A stretch of DNA of 6,345 nucleotides from assembly GCA_019136035.1 (NCBI GenBank), contig JAGVUW010000400.1, forward strand, positions 1-6,345, written 5' to 3'. Below the pieces are notes generated by a model. That model did no database searches. It was not told the DNA's origin and saw only the letters and a program-made list of their open reading frames with translations. The stretch is from Verrucomicrobiota bacterium. Lineage in GTDB: Bacteria > Verrucomicrobiota > Lentisphaeria > Oligosphaerales > JAFGRS01. The first letter of the stretch is position 1, and each line of letters begins with the position of its first letter. Made by a program: the position numbers and the translations under genes. Positions 1 to 5,088 of this stretch are shown here, piece by piece.

Positions 1-1
1 G

Positions 2-1051
2 CAGCCGGACTGGCCGCGTGTGGCCTGCCTGACGCCGCCTGGCCCGGGTTCGGGCGCCGCGCCGGCGCGGCCGCGCGGGCGCACGTGGGCCTGCCTGCCG
101 CGGCGCTGTCGGGAGGCGTGGTCTCTGTGGTCGCATCGGCGCCTGCGCCGAGCGCTCGTACTGGCGGCGCGCGAGGTCGACGCCGTGCACATCCATGCCG
201 AGTTTGCGGACCTTCCCGGGCTCCTGGCGGTGGCGGCGGCGCGCGACGCCGGCCTGTCGGTCAGCCTGGGCATCCACGCCCGCGATGTGCATCAGCCGAA
301 GTACCGCCTCGAGGCGATGCTGCGCGGCGCCCGCTTCGTGACCGCCTGCAACGCCGCCGCCTGGGCGGCCGCCCGGGCGGCGTGCCCGGCGGCCGCCGCC
401 GCGATCCACCTCATTCCGCATGGCATCGACCTGACGGCATGGCCCTTCCGCGAAGCGCCCTTCGCGCCGGGGCTGCCCCTGCGCCTCCTCTATGCCGGCC
501 GTCTCGTCGAGAAGAAGGGCGTCGACACCCTGCTGGAGGCCGTGGCCATCCTCGCACGCGCTGGCCAGCCGTGCCGCCTGGCGCTGGCGGGTGACGGCCC
601 GCTGGGGCCGGCGCTCCGGGGCCTCGCCGACGCCTTGGGCATCGCCGCCAGTGTCGACTGGCTCGGAGTCCTGACGCGCGACGGGGTGCGCCAGGCCCTG
701 TCGCAGTCCGACGCCTTGGTGGCGCCGAGCCGGGTCGGCCGGGATGGCGACCGCGATGGCGTGCCGAATGTCCTCCTCGAGGCCATGGCCCTCGGCGTAC
801 CGGTGGTCGGCACCACCGCCGGCGGCCTGGGCGAGGTCCTCGATGAGGGCACGGGCTGGGTCGTGCCGGCAGACGCGCCCGCCGCCCTGGCCGAGGCGCT
901 GGGTGCCCTCGCGGTACGGGCCGTGGCCGCGGCGGAGGTACGCCGCCGCGCCGCCCGCACCCGGCTCGAGGAGCGCTACGACGCCCGACAACTGGCACAG
1001 CAGCGCGCGGCGCTGTTCGAGGCCGTCCTGGAGAACCACCGCGGCAGGTAG
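2..1051 (+). CDS. GT4-family glycosyltransferase, 5' end cut by window
   Basis: A retaining GT-B glycosyltransferase that would move a sugar from a nucleotide-sugar donor to a growing surface glycan or lipid-linked acceptor at the cytoplasmic face of the membrane. Numbering residues from the GTG at base 20, I see an N-domain piece with VHIHAEF (56-62) and the HARD segment (86-89), the inter-domain IPHGID (132-137), then a C-domain with YAGRLVEKKG (158-167), GDGP (191-194) and the donor-site block DGVPNVLLEAMALGVPVV (246-263). In that block D246 and E254 occupy the places of the family's E-x7-E pair. The frame is open back to base 2, and the usual first 60 or more residues of the N-domain are absent, so the GTG at base 20 is probably internal. 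The layout resembles WcaL-type colanic acid or exopolysaccharide transferases, but donor and acceptor cannot be read from sequence. It faces the ABC ATPase gene convergently, so no operon partner is visible here. Confidence 0.88.
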   Translation, partial: QPDWPRVACLTPPGPGSGAAPARPRGRTWACLPRRCREAWSLWSHRRLRRALVLAAREVDAVHIHAEFADLPGLLAVAAARDAGLSVSLGIHARDVHQPKYRLEAMLRGARFVTACNAAAWAAARAACPAAAAAIHLIPHGIDLTAWPFREAPFAPGLPLRLLYAGRLVEKKGVDTLLEAVAILARAGQPCRLALAGDGPLGPALRGLADALGIAASVDWLGVLTRDGVRQALSQSDALVAPSRVGRDGDRDGVPNVLLEAMALGVPVVGTTAGGLGEVLDEGTGWVVPADAPAALAEALGALAVRAVAAAEVRRRAARTRLEERYDARQLAQQRAALFEAVLENHRGR

Positions 1052-1243
1052 GCCCTGAAGGCCCGGGGCCCGTGGACCGGTCCCCGTGGCAGGACGCCCG
1101 ACGCCCGTGGCCCCGCCCGACACCGTGTCCGCCGATCCCGTCCGTGTCGGTCCGTGTCCCGAGCCGGGAGGCCGCGTCCCCGCGGCCCCGCCCCTACCGG
1201 CTCCCCCTCGGCTGGCAGACGCCTGCCCGCCGAAGACGATCCC
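1052..1243. other. Convergent intergenic gap with GC dyads
   Basis: This gap separates the ends of two convergent genes and holds no credible ORF. It contains a perfect 10-base palindrome GGACCGGTCC (1074-1083) and a hairpin with a 7-bp stem, GGCCGCG (1170-1176) and CGCGGCC (1181-1187), around a 4-base loop. The heptamer CCGTGTC occurs three times (1123-1129, 1142-1148, 1152-1158). Either dyad could help end transcription from one side, but neither is followed by a T-run on either strand, so I do not call an intrinsic terminator. Rho-dependent ending is possible and cannot be shown from sequence. Confidence 0.5.
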
Positions 1244-2344
1244 TCAGATGATGACCTGGCCTGACGCGGGGTCGAAGAGGTGCCCCTTGGTCAGCAGGAT
1301 GGCCATATCGACGGTGTTGCCGACGCGGCCTTGCCAGTGCGAGTCGACGCGGGCGATGTAGGCATTGCGGCCGGTGTTCAGGTAGACGTAGGTCTCCGAG
1401 CCCATGGGTTCGACGACCTCGATCCTGGCCTTAAGCCGCGGCAGACCGGGCATGGCCTCGGCCGTGGGAGAGCCGATGTGCTCGGGACGCACCCCCAGGG
1501 TCACCTCGCGGCCGTGGTACGGTGCCACCGCCTGGCGCCACTCGGGCGGCACCGGTATGGCGACGCTCTCCTCCTGCAGGGTCGGCGTGCCATGGTCGTC
1601 GACCAGCGTCACCGTGAAGAAGTTCATCGGCGGCGTGCCGATGAAGCCGGCGACGAAGGTATTCACCGGGTTGTCGTAGAGCTCGGTCGGGGTGGCGACC
1701 TGCTGGATGAGGCCGTCCTTCATGACCACAATGCGGTCTCCCATGGTCATCGCCTCGACCTGGTCGTGGGTGACGTAGATCATGGTGGTCTGGAGGCGGC
1801 TGTGCAGGCGGCTGATCTCGGTGCGCATCTGCACGCGCATCTTGGCATCGAGGTTCGACAGCGGCTCGTCGAAGGGGAACACGGCCGGCTTGCGCACGAT
1901 GGCGCGGCCCACCGCCACGCGCTGGCGCTGGCCGCCGGAGAGGGCCTTGGGACGACGCTCGAGGAGCTCCTCGATCCCCAGGATCTCGGCCGCCTCGCGC
2001 ACCCGCGGCTCGATCTCGGCCTTCTTGAACTTCCGCAGCTTCAGACCGAAGGCCATGTTCTGGTACACGGTCATGTGCGGGTACAGGGCGTAATTCTGGA
2101 AGACCATGGCGATGTCGCGATCCTTGGGCGGGACGTCATTGACCACGCGTTCGCCGATCTGGATGGTCCCCTCGCTGATCTCCTCCAGGCCGGCGATCAT
2201 GCGCAGCGTCGTCGACTTGCCGCAGCCCGACGGCCCCACCATGACGACGAACTCGCCGCTCTCGATCTCGAGGTTGAAATCCTTGACGGCCCGGACATTG
2301 CCCGAGTAGATCTTGCCGACACTCTTCAGGGTGACTCTGGCCAT
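1244..2344 (-). CDS. ugpC: Carbohydrate ABC importer ATPase, UgpC/MalK/MsmX type
   Basis: A 366-residue cytoplasmic ATPase that powers a sugar or glycerol-3-phosphate importer of the CUT1 class. Motifs in order: Walker A GPSGCGKST (37-45), Q-loop Q83, signature LSGGQ (135-139), Walker B AVFPFDE (154-160), D-loop SNLD (163-166), H-loop H193, then a C-terminal TOBE/regulatory region from about 235 with GVRPEHI (284-290). Length is normal for the family. The ATG at 2344-2342 is chosen because GGAGGA (2359-2354) lies 9 bases upstream and the protein begins with the family's usual N-terminus. The open frame continues upstream only through non-coding hairpins. Odd points: residue 157 in the Walker B strand is proline (codon CCC, 1874-1876), where Leu is usual in this family, and no permease or binding-protein gene adjoins it. 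Such ATPases are known to serve several importers encoded elsewhere. The ugpC symbol reflects family resemblance. The substrate is not proven. Confidence 0.93.
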   Translation of the reverse strand: MARVTLKSVGKIYSGNVRAVKDFNLEIESGEFVVMVGPSGCGKSTTLRMIAGLEEISEGTIQIGERVVNDVPPKDRDIAMVFQNYALYPHMTVYQNMAFGLKLRKFKKAEIEPRVREAAEILGIEELLERRPKALSGGQRQRVAVGRAIVRKPAVFPFDEPLSNLDAKMRVQMRTEISRLHSRLQTTMIYVTHDQVEAMTMGDRIVVMKDGLIQQVATPTELYDNPVNTFVAGFIGTPPMNFFTVTLVDDHGTPTLQEESVAIPVPPEWRQAVAPYHGREVTLGVRPEHIGSPTAEAMPGLPRLKARIEVVEPMGSETYVYLNTGRNAYIARVDSHWQGRVGNTVDMAILLTKGHLFDPASGQVII

Positions 2345-2353
2345 GCAACGTGA

Positions 2354-2359
2354 TCCTCC
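2354..2359 (-). promoter_or_regulatory. Ribosome binding site of the ABC ATPase gene
   Basis: On the - strand this reads GGAGGA, 9 bases before the ATG at 2344-2342. It decides the start against a much longer open frame that would add 88 residues and run through GC hairpins. Confidence 0.8.
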
Positions 2360-2396
2360 GGCACGAACCCGCGTCACGCCCGCTCGTGCAGGACCG

Positions 2397-2424
2397 ACTA
2401 TACTGGCCGACGCCAGCGGCACAA
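2397..2424 (-). promoter_or_regulatory. Likely sigma70-type promoter of the ABC ATPase gene
   Basis: On the - strand a -10 hexamer TATAGT (2402-2397, five of six consensus bases) follows a weak -35 TTGTGC (2424-2419, only TTG matching) at a 16-base spacing. Transcription would begin near 2390 and give a leader of about 45 bases carrying the GGAGGA site. The -35 element directly abuts the end of the GC hairpin at 2425-2447, so terminator tail and promoter may share bases. The call rests mainly on the -10 element standing out in very GC-rich DNA. Confidence 0.5.
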
Positions 2425-2447
2425 GCCGGCCTCGGCTCGAGGCCGGC
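2425..2447 (-). terminator. Strong hairpin, candidate terminator of the small membrane gene
   Basis: A perfect 10-bp inverted repeat, GCCGGCCTCG (2425-2434) and CGAGGCCGGC (2438-2447), closes a 3-base loop. Read on the - strand it lies downstream of the 74-residue gene and is followed by TTGTGCC, which is only a weak T-tail. It could end the transcript of the small gene and insulate the ABC ATPase promoter that starts immediately after it, or it may be only a stable structure. Confidence 0.45.
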
Positions 2448-2453
2448 GCCGCG

Positions 2454-2499
2454 GGGCCGCCGGCGGGGGTGGGGGCGCCGCCGCCGCAGCCGGCGGCCC
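2454..2499. repeat. 11-bp inverted repeat at the small gene's stop codon
   Basis: GGGCCGCCGGC (2454-2464) pairs perfectly with GCCGGCGGCCC (2489-2499) across 24 bases. The right arm touches the TAG stop of the - strand small gene (2501-2499). With the neighbouring 10-bp stem it makes two consecutive hairpins in the 3' trailer. There is no T-run, so it may protect the mRNA end or assist rho-dependent ending. On the + strand the spacer carries two adjacent runs of five G. Confidence 0.55.
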
Positions 2500-2723
2500 T
2501 ACAGGACGCGCACGACAACGGCCGCGAAGCCCACCGACAGCCCCAGCAGGACCAGGCCCAGGAACAGCGCCATGGCCAGGTTCCGCTGGTCCAGCTCGCG
2601 GCGGGCATCCGCCGGCAGCAAGGCCAGTACCCGCCGCACCGTCACCGGCAGAAACCAGGCCAGCACCAGCAGCCAGCCCAGGCCGTACAGGTAGCTCTTC
2701 AAGGCCGACCAGAAACCCGACAT
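2499..2723 (-). CDS. Small two-helix membrane protein of unknown function
   Basis: Not recognised as any named family. The 74-residue product has a hydrophobic segment at about residues 10-28 (YLYGLGWLLVLAWFL within it), a basic and amphipathic stretch RRVLALLPADARRELDQRN (30-48), and a second hydrophobic segment at about 49-72. That predicts a hairpin inner-membrane protein with the polar loop between the helices; the positive residues in the loop suggest the loop is cytoplasmic. There is no signal-peptide cleavage motif and no cysteine. The ATG at 2723-2721 is preferred because GGAGGG (2736-2731) sits 7 bases upstream. A longer GTG start at 2792 would add 23 residues, lacks a Shine-Dalgarno site and runs through the terminator hairpin. 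Two strong hairpins follow the stop. A real gene is supported by the start site, the patterned hydrophobicity and the position, not by homology. Confidence 0.68.
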   Translation of the reverse strand: MSGFWSALKSYLYGLGWLLVLAWFLPVTVRRVLALLPADARRELDQRNLAMALFLGLVLLGLSVGFAAVVVRVL

Positions 2724-2730
2724 CGATGCG

Positions 2731-2736
2731 CCCTCC
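2731..2736 (-). promoter_or_regulatory. Ribosome binding site of the small membrane gene
   Basis: On the - strand this reads GGAGGG, 7 bases before the ATG at 2723-2721. It lies only 4 bases past the T-rich tail of the upstream terminator, which is unusual and decides the shorter start. Confidence 0.7.
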
Positions 2737-2740
2737 AGCC

Positions 2741-2782
2741 AGAAAACAACGGGCGGTGCCGTCACCCCGGACAGCACCGCCC
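2741..2782 (-). terminator. Intrinsic terminator of the EF-G paralogue gene
   Basis: On the - strand GGGCGGTGC (2782-2774) pairs perfectly with GCACCGCCC (2759-2751). Inside, after one mismatch, GTC and GAC (2772-2770 and 2763-2761) add three more pairs around a 6-base loop. The stem is followed directly by GTTGTTTTCT (2750-2741), the only T-rich tract in the area. The stem begins 43 bases past the stop codon of the EF-G paralogue. This is the best terminator in the window. It could also act as an attenuator for the small membrane gene, whose ribosome binding site follows at once. Confidence 0.82.
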
Positions 2783-2825
2783 GCTCAGACACACAGCGCC
2801 AGGACTGCGCCCGACCGCGGAGGAG

Positions 2826-4829
2826 CTATTCCTCCTCGGCCTCCTTCTTGGCCTCTTCCTGGATCTTCGCGGCCAGCATCGCCGGCACCGGCTCGTAGCG
2901 TTCGAAGCTGATCTCGCAGGTGCCGCGGCCCTGGGTGATGCTGCGCAACTGGGGCGGGTAGGTGAAGGTCTCCGCCAGCGGGATTTCGGCCTTGACCACC
3001 TGCATGCCCTCTTCGCGGTCCATGCCGAGGATGCGTCCGCGGCGGCTGTTCAGATCACCGGTGATATCCCCCATGTACTGCTCGGGGAAGATGATCTTGA
3101 CGCTCATGATGGGCTCGAGGATGATCGGCTTGGCCTCGGCCATAGCGGCGCGGAAGGCGCCGCGCGAGGCGATCTTGAAGGCCATTTCCGAGGAGTCGAC
3201 GGGGTGGTACTTGCCGTCGAAGACGACCGCCTTGACGTTGATCACCTTCGAGTTGGCCAGCGGGCCGCGCTGCATTGTCTCGACAACGCCCTTCTCGATG
3301 GCCGGGATGAAGTTCTTCGGGACGTTGCCGCCGACGACCTCGTTGGCGAACTCGAACTCGGCTGTGGGCAGGGGCTCGACACGCAGGTGGACCTCGGCGA
3401 ACTGGCCGTGGCCGCCGGTCTGCTTCTTGTGACGGAACGAGGCCGAGCCGGCGCTGGTCACGGTCTCGCGGTAGGGGACCTTCGGCGTGCCCAGGGTGAC
3501 CTCGACCTTGAAGTCGTGCTTCAGGCGATTCACCATCAGGCTCAGGTGCTGGTCGCCCATGCCGCGGATCACCACCTGGCGGGTCTCGGCGTTACGCTCG
3601 ATCTGGAAGGTCACATCCTCGGCCATCAGACGCTGCAGGCCGGTGCCGATGCGGTCCTCGTCATTCTGCGAGGCCGCAAAAACCGCGTAGGCCATGGTCG
3701 GCTGCGGATACGGCGGCGGCTGCGGACGCACCTCGGTCGCCTTCTGCGCCAGGACGTCCATCAGGGCGGTGCTCTTCAGCTTGGCCACGGCGACAATCTC
3801 GCCGGCGCCCGCCGACTCGACCGTCGACTGCTCCTTGCCATTGATGTGCAGGAGCTGGCCCACGCGCTCCTTGGCGCTGCGCGTGGCATTGTAGAACTCG
3901 CCGTCGGCCTTGAAGGTGCCGCTGTAGATGCGGAAGAAGGTGAGCTGGCCGATGAAGGGGTCGTTGACCGACTTGAAGACGCGGGCGTAGGCCTCGCCGG
4001 AGGCCCGGTCGATCTCGCCCGTCTCGCAGGGCACCGGCGCGGCCGCGGTCGGGGCCGGGCAGAGCTCGCAGAGGGCATTCATCAGCTCGGTCACACCGAT
4101 GTCCTTGGCAGCACTGCCGCAGAACACCGGCGCCAGAGCCCCGGAGAGCAGGGCGCCGTGCAGGCCGCGGGTCATCTCCTCGGGCGTCAGCGAGCCCTTG
4201 TCCAGGTAGGTCTCCATGAGGGCGTCGTCCGAGCCCGCCACGGTGTCCACCAGCGCCTCGCGCTGCTCGTCGACGCCCGCGACGCCGTCGGCCATGACGC
4301 AGGTCACGCCCGAGAGGCCCTCACGCTCGCCAACCGGCACCGCCATCGGCAGGCAGATGGTGGCCCCGAAGCCCTCCTGCAGGGCCGCCAGGACGCCCTC
4401 GTAGTCAGCCTGCTCACGGTCACAGCCATTGATGAAGAAGGCGCGCGGGATGCCGGCATCGCGGGCCTGCTTCCAGGCCCGCAGCGTCCCCGGCCCGACG
4501 CCGAGGTTGGCATCGACCACGATCAGGACCATGTCCGCCACGCTGATCGCGCCAATCGCCTCGCCACAGAAGTCCGGGTAGCCGGGGGTGTCGAGGAAGA
4601 AGAAGTGGTGGTCATTCCAGGCGCAGTTCAGGGCCGCCGTGAAGATGCTGCCCTTACGCTCCTGCTCCTCGGCACGGAAGTCCGAGATGCTGGTGCCCTG
4701 ATCGACACTGCCCAGCCGCGTCACGGCGCCGGCCTTGTACAGCATCATGTCGGCGAGCGTCGTCTTGCCGGCTCCCGCGTGACCGGCGATTACGAAGTTC
4801 CTGACCCTATCGGTGCCACATTTCTTCAC
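2826..4829 (-). CDS. fusA2: Elongation factor G paralogue (FusA2-like)
   Basis: A 667-residue member of the EF-G family, cytoplasmic and presumably ribosome-acting. The G domain (about 8-260) has G1 GHAGAGKT (16-23), switch I ERKGSI (57-62) with Ser61 where EF-G has Thr, G3 DTPGYPDF (80-87) with Tyr84 where EF-G has the catalytic His, G4 NGCD (134-137) in place of NKxD, and G5 CGSA (237-240). Domain II spans about 278-361, III 374-457, IV 458-570 with TGGHGQFA (471-478) and YHPVDSSEMAFK (541-552), and V from 571 with GDLNSRRG (591-598). An acidic/lysine tail ends it. It is slightly shorter than canonical EF-G (about 700). GTG at 4829-4827 is the start: GGAGA (4841-4837) lies 7 bases upstream. 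Tyr in DTPG[H] is typical of EF-G-like second copies; the G4 change is less expected. The main fusA gene, normally beside rpsL/rpsG, should be elsewhere. Its precise role (translocation, recycling or stress) is not readable. The symbol is informal. Confidence 0.93.
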   Translation of the reverse strand: MKKCGTDRVRNFVIAGHAGAGKTTLADMMLYKAGAVTRLGSVDQGTSISDFRAEEQERKGSIFTAALNCAWNDHHFFFLDTPGYPDFCGEAIGAISVADMVLIVVDANLGVGPGTLRAWKQARDAGIPRAFFINGCDREQADYEGVLAALQEGFGATICLPMAVPVGEREGLSGVTCVMADGVAGVDEQREALVDTVAGSDDALMETYLDKGSLTPEEMTRGLHGALLSGALAPVFCGSAAKDIGVTELMNALCELCPAPTAAAPVPCETGEIDRASGEAYARVFKSVNDPFIGQLTFFRIYSGTFKADGEFYNATRSAKERVGQLLHINGKEQSTVESAGAGEIVAVAKLKSTALMDVLAQKATEVRPQPPPYPQPTMAYAVFAASQNDEDRIGTGLQRLMAEDVTFQIERNAETRQVVIRGMGDQHLSLMVNRLKHDFKVEVTLGTPKVPYRETVTSAGSASFRHKKQTGGHGQFAEVHLRVEPLPTAEFEFANEVVGGNVPKNFIPAIEKGVVETMQRGPLANSKVINVKAVVFDGKYHPVDSSEMAFKIASRGAFRAAMAEAKPIILEPIMSVKIIFPEQYMGDITGDLNSRRGRILGMDREEGMQVVKAEIPLAETFTYPPQLRSITQGRGTCEISFERYEPVPAMLAAKIQEEAKKEAEEE

Positions 4830-4836
4830 AACCGCG

Positions 4837-4841
4837 TCTCC
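4837..4841 (-). promoter_or_regulatory. Ribosome binding site deciding a GTG start
   Basis: On the - strand this reads GGAGA, 7 bases before GTG at 4829-4827. No ATG start lies nearby that would keep the complete P-loop with its preceding beta strand, so this site supports the GTG. Confidence 0.7.
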
Positions 4842-4885
4842 AAAACTGCTTGCACCCGGTGTTCAGTCGCCCAAACGAGCGGTGT

Positions 4886-4914
4886 ACCCTAGCATCACGC
4901 CTCCGGGAAGTAAA
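4886..4914 (-). promoter_or_regulatory. Possible promoter of the EF-G paralogue gene
   Basis: On the - strand TTTACT (4914-4909, four of six -35 bases) and TAGGGT (4891-4886, three of six -10 bases) are separated by exactly 17 bases. The start would fall near 4879, giving a leader of about 50 bases. The -10 match is poor, so this is a position-based suggestion. Confidence 0.35.
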
Positions 4915-4925
4915 CCCCTGCCCCA

Positions 4926-4938
4926 GGCGAATTTCGCC
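4926..4938. repeat. Short odd palindrome in the divergent control region
   Basis: GGCGAA (4926-4931), one T, and TTCGCC (4933-4938) form a perfect 6+1+6 dyad. It lies just upstream of the suggested EF-G paralogue promoter and about 65 bases upstream of the fhs -10 hexamer. It contains the only A/T-rich core in this stretch. It could bind a dimeric regulator acting on either gene. No regulator is identified. Confidence 0.35.
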
Positions 4939-4964
4939 GAGGCCGGCCAGAGCGCCGCACGGTG

Positions 4965-4980
4965 GGCCGGCACACCGGCC
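4965..4980. repeat. GC inverted repeat upstream of fhs
   Basis: GGCCGG (4965-4970) and CCGGCC (4975-4980) flank a CACA spacer, just upstream of the fhs -10 hexamer. There is no T-run on either side, so it is not a terminator. In DNA this GC-rich such a short dyad may be chance. Confidence 0.3.
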
Positions 4981-5004
4981 GGGACGCGTTGCTTCATGCG
5001 AGGG

Positions 5005-5010
5005 TATAGT
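5005..5010 (+). promoter_or_regulatory. Likely -10 element of the fhs promoter
   Basis: TATAGT matches five of six -10 consensus bases and equals the -10 suggested for the ABC ATPase gene. No good -35 sits 16-18 bases upstream, so the promoter would be weak or activator-dependent. Transcription would start near 5016, giving a leader of about 70 bases before the fhs start. Confidence 0.45.
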
Positions 5011-5031
5011 ACCTCACCCATGGCCCGCGGG

Positions 5032-5062
5032 CGGCGCCCTCGCCGGGTCCGGCCCGGCCGGA
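5032..5062 (+). other. Structured leader of fhs
   Basis: Two small hairpins can form between the likely transcript start and the fhs ribosome binding site: CGGCG (5032-5036) with CGCCG (5041-5045), and the 15-base odd palindrome TCCGGCC-C-GGCCGGA (5048-5062). They leave the AGGGAG site at 5078-5083 free. No riboswitch class is recognised. Confidence 0.3.
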
Positions 5063-5088
5063 GCTATCAGGCAACGCAGGGAGTGACT

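Noticed and set aside
1123..1158. Three copies of CCGTGTC as a repeat array
   Set aside because: The copies are only 7 bases long with uneven spacing (19 and 10 bases between starts). They are too short and irregular to be a CRISPR or an iteron set and are likely chance in GC-rich DNA.
1086..1361. A 91-codon + strand frame in the convergent gap
   Set aside because: It is proline-rich with no hydrophobic core pattern, no ribosome binding site, and its second half is antisense to the ABC ATPase gene.
1280..2353. A 357-codon + strand frame antisense to the ABC ATPase gene
   Set aside because: It is a mirror frame of a gene with every ABC ATPase motif in place. The product is His/Asp/Leu-rich and resembles no family.
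2453..2475. G-quadruplex on the + strand
   Set aside because: Only three runs of three or more G occur close together (2453-2456, 2465-2469, 2471-2475). A fourth is missing, so a stable three-tier quadruplex is not supported.
2345..2608. N-terminal extension of the ABC ATPase to 454 residues
   Set aside because: The extension runs through GC hairpins, the likely promoter and part of the small gene in another frame. The internal ATG has a strong ribosome binding site and gives the usual family N-terminus.
2724..2792. Longer 97-residue form of the small membrane protein starting at GTG
   Set aside because: There is no Shine-Dalgarno site before it, and the extra codons are the terminator hairpin. 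The ATG at 2723 has GGAGGG at a good distance.
2313..4892. An 859-codon open frame on the + strand, antisense to the EF-G paralogue gene
   Set aside because: It mirrors a clear EF-G family gene on the other strand. In DNA this GC-rich, stops are rare in opposing frames. Its product is low-complexity (His, Gly, Ala, Arg rich) with no family motif and no supporting start site.
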